NCBI GenBank assembly: GCA_016906335.1 | Contig: JADEYG010000002.1 | Coordinates: 620,001-684,000 of the forward strand | Source: Novakomyces olei | Taxonomy: Eukaryota; Ascomycota; Novakomycetes; Novakomycetales; Novakomycetaceae | Direction: 5' to 3' | DNA: 64,000 bases | Position numbers and translations under genes: made by a program | The notes under the pieces: generated by a model | What the model was told of the DNA's origin: nothing | Databases searched by the model: none | The model's input: only the letters and a program-made list of their open reading frames with translations | In this document: one piece after another, positions 44,238-56,850 of the stretch | How positions within the stretch are numbered: position 1 is the stretch's first letter | Layout: each line of letters begins with the position of its first letter

Positions 44238-46921
44238 ATGTCTCGGAATACGCCTTCTGGACGGCGACCTGCCAGCGATCTCGGCCACCATCACGGTGCT
44301 CCTTCGCCGTCTGGAATTCCGCTGCCACGTGGTAACGGAACCGCGTCGGCAATGGCTTCTCCGGCCGATATCGGTAGTGATGCCAGGCGCCGGCACCAGG
44401 CGCGAAAAGACGAGGTATACCGCTCTGCTTTAACCCCATCCATCCTTCATCCTCGTCCTATTTCCGCTATAAATCAATTCAATTTTTTGAATTTATTTTA
44501 GTTTAATTAATTAATTTAATTTAATTTATTTATTTTATTTTTATTTTTATTTTTATTTTTTCTTTTCTAACGCCAATAGGCGATACGCAGGCGGCTTGAG
44601 CACGATTTAAACAAGAAAAGGCCCACGCCAGCACGGACGAGGCACACGAAAAAAATCCAGCCTGGCACAGTTTCTGCTTTAAGGCCGTCAATGCCTCTCA
44701 CCGTGAATCCTCACGTGACCGTAGCAGAAGCAGCTCAATTGATGGCAGCGAAACGCGAAGACTGTGTGCTTGTTGTAAACGACGAGCAACAGCTTGCTGG
44801 TATTTTCACGGCAAAAGATGTAGCCTACCGTGTCGTTGGCCAAAACATCAATGCTCGAGATATCACGATTGAGAGCATAATGACAAAGAATCCAATGTGC
44901 ACTCAGATCGATACGTCTGCAACAGACGCGTTAAATCTTATGGTCTCACGTGGATTTCGGCATTTGGTACGCGAGCAAGATTTTTACAACGAGTATGATG
45001 GACTAACGTTCAGCCCGTAACCGATCTCGACGGCGATGTGTGTGGCATTCTCGATATAACAAAATGCTTTTATGAGGCAATGGAGAAGGTAAGGTTGGGT
45101 GGACGCGTCACAAGCTTGTATCTGTGTTTGCCGCATAAGCAGGTCTTTGCTTACAGACCTTTAATTGAAGAATTCAGTAAAGGACTAATTTGTGTGTTAG
45201 CTGGAACGGCAGTATGCTGCGTCACGCAAGCTGTTCGAGGCAATGGAGGGAGTCCAAAACGAGTGGGGAAACGCTCAACAGCCCGCTCAGTTTATCGAAT
45301 ATGTCGAAGCTTTACGACAAAAGATGTCTGGCCCAGATCTGGCTTCAGTTTTGGACGGAACTCCTCCAGTCATTGTCTATGTGCGGACAACAGTAGCCGA
45401 AGCTGCTTCTCTTATGCGCGAGCATCATACCACATCTGTTCTCGTAATGGATCAGAATAATATTGCGGGCATTTTTACAAGCAAAGACGTTGTTCTTCGT
45501 GTAATTGCTGCCGGTCTGAATCCTCAGGCATGCTCTGTCGTCCGAGTGATGACGCCACATCCTGACTGTGCTTCTCATACTCTCAGCATCTCCGCAGCAT
45601 TGCGCAAGATGAATGGTAGGTTTATATATATTGTGTTTTGTTTAATATCGATTCTTTAGTTATTTATTTATTTACACATTTTTGTTTTATTTCAAAGCAA
45701 ACTCTGCAAAATGCAAAGCCTTCGTCTATGCGCTTATGCGCCATCTATCCCGTCAATTTTTACACGGGGTGGTATTTAGACAAAGGCAGATTAATTGGGC
45801 TCGTTGAGTCTGGCCCACTGTATATGATCGGTTGGCCAGAATTTTGTAGCTCGACACTTACGATTTGTTGATCGTGCTATAATAATAATTATGGAGATCG
45901 TCAAGTTTTTTAATTATTATGATTACTATTATTATTATAATCCCCCTATTTTATTTATTTTAAAATTGAGCTCTTCTAACTGTCCAGATGGCCATTATTT
46001 GAATTTACCCGTTGTTGACGAGTCGGAACAAGTCATTGGCATGGTTGACGTCCTGAAGCTGACGTATGCTACGCTGGAACAGGTGAGCTGCTTTACTTGT
46101 ATATTTAGTTATTCATGTATTAAATTAAATATTTATTTTCCTCATTAATTTGAATCATTATTGACTGTTGGAAGATGAACTCTGGAAACGCAGAAACCAG
46201 CGAGGGGCCAATGTGGAACAGGTTCTGGAACACTTTGGGTGATGAGGACACTGATTCTGCATTGTCGGACAATATTGCTTCAAGAGCAACGCCTTCAGAT
46301 CTCACACAGGACGATGCTGCTGGCAGTTTACGGGGCAAAGCATCGGTGAACCGGTTGGCAGAAGCGAGCAAAGTTGCCGAAGTTGATCCGACAGAATCTG
46401 CCTCCCAAGTCGATGAGGCGCGTGAGCCGGGAGGCCAGGCAAAACCTCCCTCGGACGAGGTACCGTTTGCCTTCAAGTTCAAGGCTCCCAGTGGCCGTAC
46501 TCATAGATTTCAGATTACTGCAGCCAAAGATGGAGGCCATGAAGGGTTTCGTGCTCTTGTATCAGAGAAACTGGGCCCAGAAGTAGATGCCCTGGGCGGA
46601 ATTGAGCGGTACTGTATTGCCTACATTGATGACGAGGCAGATGTAGTGGAAATAATGTCCAAGCAGGATATTGTCGACGCTATAGATCTGGCTCGGCGCC
46701 AGCAGGCAGACAAGGTGGGTTTACTGGTTCACCATCCGGACGCCAGTGCAGAGTCGCTTGTGCCTTTGGATTTGCGAGGCCGAAAGGGATCTCGACGCCG
46801 TACTGGCGGTGTCGATACGTCTTCGTCAATTATCGCTGGAGTGCCAAACGATCTACTCGTGCCTTGCTCTATCGGCGTTCTCGCCGTGGCGCTTATTGGA
46901 ATATTTGCATTTCGGCGATGA
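44238..46921 (+). CDS. CBS-PB1 domain membrane protein (fission-yeast Mug70-like)
   Basis: Exons are 44238-44414, 44580-44966, 45014-45088, 45201-45615, 45988-46082 and 46175-46921, giving 631 residues with all phases closed. It has four CBS motifs in two pairs: VAEAAQLMAAKREDCVLVVN with GIFTAKDVAYRVV, then FRHL|PVTDLDGDVCGILDIT; and VAEAASLMREHHTTSVLVMD with GIFTSKDVVLRVIA, then YLNLPVVDESEQVIGMVDVL. A PB1 domain follows (FAFKFKAPSGRTHRFQI to YIDDEADVVEIMSKQDIVDA), and a C-terminal membrane anchor (CSIGVLAVALIGIFAFRR). CBS pairs bind adenine nucleotides and PB1 pairs with other PB1 or acidic partners. The anchor places it on a membrane, perhaps the outer mitochondrial or ER surface. Its biochemical role is not known. 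Confidence 0.92.
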
Positions 46922-47326
46922 GCGTCGACCCGTGGATGATGGCGCTTTGATGCATGCGTCAAGTGTGATTGACGTATAATATCGTGATTGACGTATAAAA
47001 GCGTGATTGACGTATATAAGCGTGATTGACGTATAGATTTGGGTAAAGAGTGGTTATAGGGTTCTATTTATCGTTTATTTCTACATTTTTGTTGTGAATA
47101 AAAAAATTATGAAAACCCATTGTCCATCCAGTGTACAAAAAACGGGTTATAAATATAAATAATCCAAGATCACCACCGAGTCTGCTAGGGTTTAAAGAAA
47201 AGGGTTAACCCTAACCCTAACCCTAAATGGTGCTGGTACAGTATCTGTACTCAATCTGTCTATAGAGCTGTAGAGCCAAAGGCGTAATATTATTGCAGAG
47301 GCCGAACGCGACTCGCATCCATCCAT
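46922..47326. promoter_or_regulatory. Promoter of the sterol acyltransferase with TGACGTA array and telobox
   Basis: Four 19-bp units (GTGATTGACGTATAA type) run from about 46962 to 47036, each holding TGACGTA, the half-site of ATF/CREB and related bZIP factors. Telomere-like CTAGGGTTT (47185) and AACCCTAACCCTAACCCTAA (47206-47225) lie about 100-140 bp upstream of the start codon. Confidence 0.7.
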
Positions 47327-49185
47327 ATGGCTTCGTCGGATAGTCGGCAATCTTCGGTTCGGCCGAGACCTCTAAGCGAGGCTAATGGCGCAACCTCGAA
47401 ATCGTACCTCTCACAGACCTCGACGGGAGACGGAGCGAGGACGCCGACGGGAGTTCCTCAGGTTGCTAATGCCCGAGCGCGTCATATGCTCCCTGTCGTA
47501 CCAATGTGCCCTCGTTCCTCGTTGATGGACCGTGTTGGCATGGGCAAGGCCACCGATTTTTCAGGGTTTTTCATATTATTTTGGGTTCGTAAGGCGGGGA
47601 AAGAGACTTGATTATTAGAGCCAACAATATATTATTTTATTATTTCTCTTGTTTCAGCTAACGGCAGATTGGCCTCTTCATCTTGTGCCTGACAACGGCG
47701 CTAAGGAACTTGCGCGATACTGGACGCGTCTTTGGCGATAATATATGGAAGCTTTTTACGACCAGACTGTTGAAGCTCGTCGTCCTGGACTGGACAATGG
47801 TGGGCAGTTCAGCGTACGTGTACCTTTTCGCGAAAGCGTACAGGACAGGGTTTCTCAGGTTCAGCAGGGCGCACCAGGCTCTGCATTTACTAATTGAACT
47901 CGGCTTCCTCGCCTTTTGGACACTGCTGAGCTACCGGCAAAAATGGTCCTGGACCCATGAAGTTTACTTTATCATGCACACAATAGTCATGGGCATGAAA
48001 ATACACTCTTACACTTTTACAAACGGACCTCTGGCAAAAGCGTTCCACGAAGCTTTGGATATTTTAAAGCAAACAACGACCACTGAGCAAGACAAGGAGA
48101 ATACCAAGCATTTGGGGGAACGAGTGGGAAATGGCTCACAAACCGCTAAAGACCAAACCCAAAAAGACCAAACTGAAAAGGTCCAAACCCAAAAAGACCA
48201 GACTGAAAAACTTGCGATTTCTGTCGGTACAGAATACTTTGATGAAAAGGCTCATTTGCAAGTAGCCAAGCTGCGTGAAATTTTGATTTCGCCCTACCAT
48301 CCTGAAATATCGTACCCTTCTAATGTAAGTTTTTCAAACTTTATTGATTACCTCCTCGTGCCTACTTTGTGCTACGAGATCACGTACCCGCGTCAGACAA
48401 CTTTCAGCGTATATTATATAGTGGAAAAGATACTGGCTACACTGGGGACACTATCCTTGTTGGTTATTATTACAGAACATCATATTCTCCCTGTTTTGGA
48501 TTATACAGACTCCAAATTATGGTCTGCGGGTATTTCGCATTTGGACAAAGCCTTGTACGTTGCTGAAGCAGTTTCCTCGTTACTGTTTCCTTTTCTGCTC
48601 TGCGTGCTGCTCGTGTTTTATATCATCTTCGAAGGGATTCTCAACGTATTTGCTGAGCTTACGTACTTTGCTGATCGCAATTTTTATGACGGTGAGTTTA
48701 TATTGTTTCTTTTTTCTCTTCTTACTCTTATTTTAGTCTTTAACCCTTTTATTCCCGTCTTTTCCTTAGCTTTGGTTTTGTCGCCTTCCTTTTCTGTGAT
48801 TACAATCTCAACGTTATTCTAATATAATTATCTAGAATGGTGGAATTGTTATAATTGGACGGCGTTTGCACGGTGCTGGAACAAACCAGTCCATCACTTT
48901 CTACACAGGCACGTTTACGTGGCATTGAGAGCCGGACGCATTTCTAAAACTGCGGCTTCAGCTGCCACGTTTCTGCTATCGGCTCTACTGCACGAACTCG
49001 TCATGTCTAGTATTTCACGGAAAATTCGAGGATACGGATTGTTTTTCCAAATGTTACAGATACCCTTTATATCGCTGGAAAAAGTCAAATTTGTCAGGGA
49101 CAGACATATCCTCGGCAATATCATGTTGTGGAGCTGCATTATCTCGGGAACGGCCATGATGTGTGTTCTTTACGTCCTTGTTTGA
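47327..49185 (+). CDS. ARE2: Sterol O-acyltransferase (ARE1/ARE2 type, MBOAT family)
   Basis: Exons are 47327-47584, 47668-48691 and 48836-49185, giving 543 residues. Intron 1 uses GTTCGT and a very close branch-acceptor, CTAACGGCAG. The enzyme esterifies sterols with fatty acyl-CoA in the ER for lipid droplets. Marks are DFSGFFILFW|IGLFILCLTT, MHTIVMGMKIHSYTFTNG, PTLCYEITYPRQTTFSVYYI, FADRNFYD|EWWNCYNWTAFA (the FYxDWWN motif, here FYDEWWN), WNKPVHHFLHRHVYVAL and the catalytic His in SALLHELVMS, plus many membrane helices. A QTQKDQTEK repeat lies in the cytosolic loop. Diacylglycerol acyltransferase 1 is the alternative, but the N-terminal GFFILFW block favours the sterol branch. Confidence 0.9.
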
Positions 49186-49783
49186 ACCTCAGCTTTGGTT
49201 GTATTTTATAGTTGGCAATTATACTAGTGTTGTACTATATTATTACTGGTTCATCTTCTCATATAGTGAGTGAATCGTAGCCAATTCGTGTACTTGTCCC
49301 GTGTTCGGCATACAATTTTGGTCTTGGAAAGGTTTATTTGTCTATTTTCTATCTGTTTTGTTGACGTGTCGGTTTGTTATTTAATACATTTCTATTATTC
49401 AAGATATTCCTATTATTCGATATACTTTTTGTCAGCCCTTTATATATTGTCAGCCCTTTATACATTGTCAGCCCTATATATTGTCGAGTATTTTTCTATT
49501 TTTCGACCCTAACCCTTACTGACCCAATGACTGGTTTGTACGGAAAACATTATTAATGTACTATAAATGTACTCTATTCTGCGAATCAACAATATAGAGA
49601 AAAGATTTAAAAGCGAACGGGACCTCAAGATTAACTCTAAAGCTTCTAAACGTAATTTCGATAATAACCCCATTAATCCCCACAATCTATCCGCCAGTGA
49701 CTTGCAAGCTCCCTTGCATCCATCTCTTTCACCTTTTCTCTTTGACCTTTTCTCTTTCTCTGCTGGCTGGCTGGAAGACTGCT
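49186..49783. other. Intergenic, convergent 3' ends of sterol acyltransferase and EF-3
   Basis: Short repeats of TATATTGTCAGCCCTT (about four, 49430-49490) and ACCCTAACCC at about 49506. No gene supported. Confidence 0.5.
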
Positions 49784-52700
49784 CTAATCCTCGTCGGAAA
49801 AGACCTCTTCGCCACGCTTGCGACGGGCCATACGCTCCTTCTTCTTCTTCCGCAGCTCAGCACCCGTAAGAGCCTTCTTCTTCTTGGGAGCGTCAATCTT
49901 GTTGCCCATAGCATCAAACTTATCCTCCTCGTCCTCCTTGTTGGCCTCCAGTCGCGGCCCAGAGCCCTGGCCCTTGACCCAGTTGTGCCCAGAGGGCGTC
50001 ATACGGCCGTTTTGTACCGCCCAAACCTCCTCGGTCAAGTTCTTTGTAAACTCGGCCGAGTGTGTAATAATAATCACACCTCCCTCAAACTCCTTGAGAG
50101 CCTTGGAGAGCGCTCCCAGAGAGTCCCGGTCGAGGTAGTTGGTGGGCTCGTCCAGCACGACCAAGTGCGGCCGCTGCCAAGTGCAGGCAGCCAACACCAG
50201 TTTGACCTTTTGGCCACCGGAAAGGCCGCGGATACGAGAGTGGGAGACAATCTCTGCCTCCAACCCCAAATTGGCACAGTGGGACTCAATCTCCTTGCGC
50301 ACAAGAGGCCTAAACTGGCCCGACTCCATAGCCGCTTTCAAATCCACTTCGGCAATCATTTTGCCATGAGACTCGATCAGCTCATTGCGAGGCAGCCAGC
50401 TGTTGTCTGCCGACATCATCGGCGTCCATTTTTCGCTCTTCATTCCGATATTTGTGCCCAGCAGCCAGGAGACCTCGTACTCGTACGAGTTTTTAAGCTT
50501 TCGGCGTGAATGCACTCCCGCAATACGGCGCTCTGAGCCCTCAATCTTCCAAATCTTGAGCATTGCCTTCTCATCGTCCTCTGTGACTTTACGAGCCTCT
50601 CGGTCCATTGTCTCCCGATCCTCACCGGACTGGAACCGCCACTGAATGTACTCTGAGGGCGTATTGTCCAGGTGGGAGTCAATGTGGTGGAAGGCGTGCT
50701 GAGCAACGTAGGCGATTCGCAAGTTTGGGTGTGTCCATACGTCACCGATACTCGGCACCAGCTCGCCAGTGAGTACTTTGATAAGCGTCGATTTGCCTGC
50801 GCCATTGGGGCCGATAACTGCCACTCGAGAGGACAGTGAGCATTGGAAGGTAATGTCCTCAATCTGTGGACGGGAGGTGCCAGGGTACTGGAAGGTCATA
50901 TTGCTCACTTTTACGATAGCCCTCTGCTTTGTCTTTACTCCCTCCAGCATCCCGGGCTCGGGGAACCGGAAACTCATCTCCGAGGCACCCAGCTCGTAGT
51001 ACGACTTGGCAGAGGGGACCTTTTTGACAAACTCGGAGAGGTTGCCAATGTACTTTTTCAACTTGAACCGCTCATAGTGGATAATGCTCTGTACTACATT
51101 GTCCAGGAACCCAGAGTCGTGCGAGACAATGATGGAGGTCACGTCTTTTTGCGAAGTCAAAAAGTTCTCCAGCCACGCGACATTGACCACGTCGAGATGG
51201 TTAGTGGGCTCATCGAGCAAAAGGATATGAGGATCCTTCAACATGGCACGTGTAAGCGCCAGCTTCATCTTCCATCCGCCGGACAGAGAGCCGATAGGCA
51301 TATTGATCAGCTCGTCGGTGAAGGAATTTGCCTTGAGCGCTTCAATAACCTCGTCACGTGTCGTCTGTGGCACATCCTTGTCGTTTTGGATAAACTCGAC
51401 TGTCGTCATCTCTGCCTCGGTGGCATCGATATCGTGCTCTACGTAAACGGTACGCAAATGTGTTGGAAAGCCTTCAACTTGATGGTTCACTATAGCACGC
51501 ATAAGCGTTGATTTGCCTGATCCGTTAGGGCCACATAGACCGTAGCGGCGGCCTTTCTTCAGACGCAAACGGGTACGGTTAAGCAGGATTTTGGCACCGT
51601 ACGCCAGGGAGAACTCGCAGTTACACAAATCTTCACCTTCTTCCTCCTCTTCGACTCCAACACCGGCCTCTCCGAGGGCAGAGATGGATCGTTTTTGAAA
51701 GTCTTCAACGGCAGCCTGAGCCTCGCCCTCTGGGACAAACTGGGTCAAGTAGGGAAGAACGTTGCTCGCCCACTCGGCACTTTCATTGTTCTTTTCATGC
51801 ACAAGCTGGGCAGCAATGCTGGAGATGTACTGAGCAATCGGATCTGCCCATTGCGGGATCTTGTTGTTGGCCAGTACTTTTTGCAGCGTGTCCAGTGTGA
51901 CCTTGGGAGAAATTGCAGTAGAAATGTCGGGGATCTTTCCATCCGTAACGTTACCCACCCGGCAAAGCGTGTTGATTGCCCGGGAGACTACGTCACGGCA
52001 CTCTGGGTCGCCGATAGTGTCCTTGATATGGTTCAGTGTGGGCAGTAATTTGGGTAGAAAAGTGGCAATTTCGTTGGGGTCGTCCACGAGTTTACACATA
52101 TTGTCAATAATAACTGCACTCTTCCGCTTGATTGGAGTAGCCCGCTCGTTAAGGCCGCGCTCAAGCAGCGGGACCATGATGGACAGGGTGGGAGCCTGTA
52201 CCTCAGTGACAAACGTCGTTGCGCCCAGAGTGTGGATGGTCTCGGGCACCTGTTCCGGATGGGAAATGCACTCAATAAGCGCCGGGATGAAACGATCAAT
52301 ATCGTGGTTTGCAATAAGCGTACACACTTTTGTCATTGTGTCCCGCGACTGCTTCTTGATCTCGTTCTTGGTATCCCACATGCTCTCGGACACGACGGGG
52401 ATGACGTCAGGCAAAAGGCGGGAGAGCTGCGAGGGTGCTGATTCAACGAGAACGTCAAACAGCTGCAGAGACAATTGCTTCTCTGGCCACTTCATTGCCT
52501 TGTGAATAAGCTCAACGATGACGGGGACAACTGCCTTGACAGCGTTGGGATTGAGAGAGCGTACAAGCTCTTTAGCCACAGCAGGGGCAAGAGCTTTCAC
52601 GCTCGCCTGCTTGTCGTTGACCTTGTCAACAATTTCGGGCAAAAGGCCGATCAAGTACGGCTCAACACCGGCAGAGACGTCCTCGCCAGCGCAGATGTTT

Positions 52701-53137
52701 GCTACTGCATGCAGACCCTTCTCACGCGCAGCGGCATCCTTCTTGTTGGTCAAAAGAGTCTTGAGCGATTCAATAGCTTTTGTTGGAGCACTGGAACCGA
52801 ATTAGCAAAGGTTTAATTGGATAAAGCAATGATCCACATAGTGTGGCACGACTGTTGGATAAACGAAAAGAGACGCGGCAAAAGGGCGTAAGCCCATAGA
52901 GACGAAATGTAGGGGCATTTGGTCGCAGAAATCCAAATCGGCATCCAAAAAAATTAAAATTAAAGTCAAAACAAAAATTAAATCTGCATACTGTTGTTCT
53001 TCAATAGGTCCATTGATAAACGAGGCAATATTGCGTGAAGCAGAATCAATAGCCTCTGGAGTGCCGGCAATAGACAGCGCATTAAAGAGCTGATCCAAGT
53101 CCTTAATGGACGCCTTATTTCCGGTCTGTGCAGCCAT
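49784..53137 (-). CDS. YEF3: Translation elongation factor 3 (YEF3)
   Basis: Exons are 53137-52992 and 52790-49784, giving 1050 residues, the family's length. The 201-bp intron is phase 2 and joins GPIEEQH to [15 protein letters not shown]-3 is a fungal ABC ATPase that opens the E site and releases deacylated tRNA. The order is N-terminal HEAT repeats (NIASFI to about 320), a linker, ABC1 ([44 protein letters not shown]), ABC2 ([46 protein letters not shown]) with the chromodomain-like insert ([15 protein letters not shown]), and a basic [12 protein letters not shown] tail. All ATPase motifs are complete. Codon use looks strongly biased, as expected for high expression. Confidence 0.99.
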
Positions 53138-54062
53138 TTTTAGGTCCGTCCTTCGAGTGCGGACGTTGTTGGATTTGGCGACTTTTGGTTTGCAGGAAAT
53201 TTTTTTTTATAGCCTAAAATTTTTGCTGATATGTGTACTTTAAAATTTCAAGTAGTATCCGATAATGGTTATCTCGACACATTAGGGTAGTATTAATGGT
53301 ATTAATAGTAATAAATAGTGGAAAAGAGAATAGGGAAAATCGTGGATTTACGGTATCGAAGGGGGAAGCGTCGGTACACTAGAAACGGCAGGGAACACCG
53401 GACCTGTAGACTGTTTAACGCCTAAACACGGGCAAAAGCATACAGCACGCAGCGTTTAATATGCTAAAATAATGTGCATTAAGAATTTATAAAGTCACTC
53501 GTACCATACTTGGTTTATACTAGTTTTATACTTGTTCTATAGCACATGACCTGCCAGTTCGGGAGACCCACGCGTATACATTGGCTTGAATTGCCTGCTC
53601 TTTCCATCACGACTGACGGCTATATCACCTTTAATTTTGGACCAATTCTGGCGACTAGAGGGATATTAGATAGACAGATGTACAGATAAATCGCGGTATT
53701 TGCGCTTGTCTGTTGGCTATGCAGTGTAATAAATGTCGAAATTAATAATTATAATTAACATCTTTATTTCAATAGTAATTATCGAGTCGACTACGCAGCG
53801 CAATATTGAAGAAAACAGAGTACAAAACATTATCGATATCTGAAACTTTTTTTAATTTTCAATCAATATTTACTCTAATTTAATACTTATTCTAATTATA
53901 ATTCAATATTTATTGTAATAAAATATTAAATATATATCCCACTCATCTGCTTACGCCCAATTACCGCCAACGGCGCCCATCGGCAGAGCTGTGAAGCGAT
54001 GAGCGTATAAGAATCCACTGACACGACGGACAGAGGCCTATAAATCTGCCAAATTTTTGGCA
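53138..54062. promoter_or_regulatory. Divergent EF-3 / TRIC-like promoter
   Basis: 0.9 kb of AT-rich sequence between two start codons. No telobox, array or RNA gene recognised. ATTCAATATTTA-type repeats occur at 53860-53920. Confidence 0.4.
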
Positions 54063-55076
54063 ATGTCGGCTGTTCCTCTACAGCTGCATTTTGCGGCAAA
54101 CACGATCCGCACAGCGGCACTGCCGTCGACACGGATCCCCGTGTTTGCTGCCCTTCATGCAGTGTACCTGTGCCGCGCTTATTTTATCGGCGTCCGAAGT
54201 CAAAGGCGGTCGCCGCCCGTCAGCTTGGCACAGGGACTAGTAAGTGTCTTGTTGAGTTTGGCTGCTGGCAGTATAGCCAGTGCCGTCCTGTTCAATCGGC
54301 CAGTAACTTTTGTACTGAGTGATGTGGCAGTGCCATTGTACTCTGCCGTCTTTGTTCTGCTCTACTACTCGTCTACTCTGCGAAATGCTCTTTTACAGCT
54401 TCCAGATCTCGTTGCGGACGCGGTGCTTCTCGTGCCGGACACGGTCTTCCGGTCCGATATGTTTTTGCGTCAAGGGTGCGATCTTGCCGCTCAGGCAAGC
54501 AAGGAATTAGGACTCGCGTCTTGTACCGTCGGCCGGGTCGTAGGAGGCGGGATTGTGGGTGCCGCTGGGCTGTTCACCGTACTCACGGGCAACTTGTTTG
54601 CGCCTGATTGGGGGGTTTCTGCGCAGGCGTTTACCGTTATCCCTCTAGAGCTTTGGGCGTAAGTTGCCTTTAATTTATAATAATAGGGGTTGGGTTCTTT
54701 ATCGGCTCAGCTTACTGCCTCGTTTGTGTTTTTTAAATTGTTTTTTCTAGGCCATTTACCTGTTCGATTGTTGATTGTTGATTGTTGATTGTTGATTGTT
54801 GATTGTTCGCCTCCTTGTAACACTATTTATTCTAATCTTAGGCCCTTTTTCATCTCTGCCCTGTACACTGTTTTGATCGGTGGCGTGCCTGCCGGTCTCC
54901 CTGCCGGTCAGACTGCAGCCCAGTTCGAAGACGCGCGTCTTATCGCCACGAGCATCTATCTCTTGTTGCGGGTGCTTAATTTCACGGGAATTTGTAATTT
55001 GTCAATTAGTGCTCCCACGCAATCTGCAACATCGGTCAAGCACCGCAAGAAGCCTCATCGCAAAAAGGAAGAGTGA
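54063..55076 (+). CDS. Multi-pass membrane protein with TRIC-like layout
   Basis: Exons are 54063-54658 and 54842-55076, giving 276 residues. The 183-bp intron is phase 2 and ends TTCTAATCTTAG. At least five hydrophobic segments are visible: LVSVLLSLAAGSIASAVLF, DVAVPLYSAVFVLLYY, VVGGGIVGAAGLFTVLTG and PFFISALYTVLIGG among them. A Lys/Arg tail (KHRKKPHRKKEE) ends the protein and could be an ER-retention signal. The order of small-residue-rich helices (AAGSIASAVL, then GGGIVGAAG) resembles trimeric intracellular cation channels. That similarity is my reading and is weak. The intron contains a 7-bp repeat (ATTGTTG, about six copies, 54767-54807). Confidence 0.65.
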
Positions 55077-55287
55077 GGACAGGTGAATAAGTGTGGTAAG
55101 AGAGGATTGGGAGGCGTTACAAAACGTTTGGAATAGAATAGGCACCGTCTGTCATGTGCTATAGACATTATTTAATAAAATCTTTATTCATAGTACATTA
55201 TAGGCGCATAAACAAGCAAAGAATTAAAACGATCTGTACTTGAATTTCTTGCACTCTATAAATCCCTGGTTCTCTGTCTTTTCTCCG

Positions 55288-56288
55288 TCACTGAGCATTA
55301 TCGACCTAGAAAGTAAGCAAACGTAAAAACCTGAAAACATACCCGGTCGAGCAGTGATTGTGTCCACTTTACTGCCTCTTTACGCTTCAACCTATCAGCG
55401 GTGTCATTGGCCACATCAATTCCGTCCAGTTTCAAGAGCCGTTGAAGCAGCATCTCAGCTAGCCGGTCGTGCTCTTGCTTACGTTTGGCCGGGTCGAGGG
55501 GTGGGGTCTTTTCAAACTTCTCAACCAGCGGCGACATTAATTGATCAGTTTCACGAGCAGATTGTTCGATTTTTTCTTGGCTTGTTAGCGGCCGCAGAGG
55601 TTCTGCCGCGTCCTTTGAGCTTCCGTTCCCGGCGCTTGAGCCGTTGGCATTCGTATTGCCTTCTCCTTTGCCTCTGGTGTCTTTCTCCAGTGAAGAATTC
55701 TGTCCTTTATCTAAATTGCCATTCTGTTCCTTGCCCAAATTGCCCCTTTCTTCCCGTGATGCTTGACGATTGTGGCCTTTATTTTGTCTCCCGTGATTTT
55801 TACGATGAGGCCGCTGCTGTCGGCCATAAGCTTCTGTATCAAGCTGTCCCCCATCAGACTGATGATCTTTTGAAGTCTGCTCTTTACTGGCTCCCGTATC
55901 CCGCGCAGGCGACATGCGGTCCTTGAGCCATCCCACCGTATTGTCTACTATATTGTCCCTCACCGCCATGCACAGTATCTTTGATCCGTTCGATATCCGG
56001 TAGCTCGCCAGTGACCGGTTGTCGTCCTTGAGTATTTGACCGCCGGCCAGTAAGCTTAGCTTGTCTGGACGTACGCCCACAGCAAGTGCTGCCCGGTCTT
56101 TTACTTCCGCAATTTTGACAATTCCATCGGCAATCGCGCCCTGAGCAAACTCAAAGTAATATCTATCAGGCAATTAGATTGCGGTTCATTCGTGATTCAT
56201 TGGCCCACTAATTGAAGCGAGACGCTCTTTGAGAAATGTAAGCTTACCGGTTCTTCCCATACTGAACAAAAATGTGATCGTTCGGCAT
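55288..56288 (-). CDS. UBL-BAG co-chaperone (Bag101/Snl1-like)
   Basis: Exons are 56288-56248, 56162-55343 and 55305-55288, giving 292 residues. The last exon is only 18 bp (VDNAQ and stop) after a 37-bp intron; reading through instead gives VCFQVFTF, which breaks the BAG helix. BAG proteins release nucleotide from Hsp70. An N-terminal ubiquitin-like domain (MPNDHIFVQYGKNRYYFEFA, VRPDKLSLLAGGQILKDDNR) is followed by a charged, Gly/Asn/Lys-rich linker (GNLGKEQNGNLDKGQN) and a C-terminal BAG domain (LLQRLLKLDGIDVANDTADR, KRKEAVKWTQSLLDRVDNAQ). The UBL-BAG order is as in fission-yeast Bag101 and animal BAG1. There is no membrane anchor. Confidence 0.9.
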
Positions 56289-56850
56289 TACGGCAACGCT
56301 GCACGCCGTTTCGTCAATATCAATCGATTGATCGGCTGTAATTATTTAATGCAAATACTTGAATTGTTTCGCTCTAACTTGCGATTAAAATATTGAACAA
56401 ATAAACCCTAGGGTTTGTTCTGGCTCAGATTTTATTTGTCACAGCTCTTGCTCTGCTTATCGCGCTTTGGCGACTAAAAAGCCCTATCGCTTATACTTTA
56501 CTATTCACGTATACTTTATTTCACTAGCCAATCTCTATACAACTTTTGCTTGCTATACTCTTTTTGCTCGCTATACACTTTTTGCCCGCTATACTACTTT
56601 TGCACATCGCACTAATATTTTGGCACTCGCTCCATCCTGTAATCCTTCCACATCCCATATTTAGGAGCGCTCAGAGTTGGGTACAAAGTGCCAAAAAATA
56701 AATGTACTGGACTTTTTACACAAATGCTTATTAATACTGTGGCTATGATGTAGCGAGCGATTCCCACTTTTTCCAACTACGTAAAATGTAGCGATTGAGC
56801 TGCCAAACAACGCGCTCCTGTCAGCTGTCAGCGATGTCCCGATAAAGAGG
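56289..56850. promoter_or_regulatory. Divergent BAG / Zn2Cys6 promoter
   Basis: Palindromic telobox AAACCCTAGGGTTT at about 56404, some 115 bp upstream of the BAG start. Three imperfect copies of a roughly 18-bp unit (GCTATAC..TTTTTGC type) occur at about 56547-56605. No gene seen. Confidence 0.5.

Noticed and set aside
49697-52816. Several plus-strand ORFs up to 270 codons
   Set aside because: They are antisense shadows of EF-3, whose biased codon use leaves the opposite strand open.
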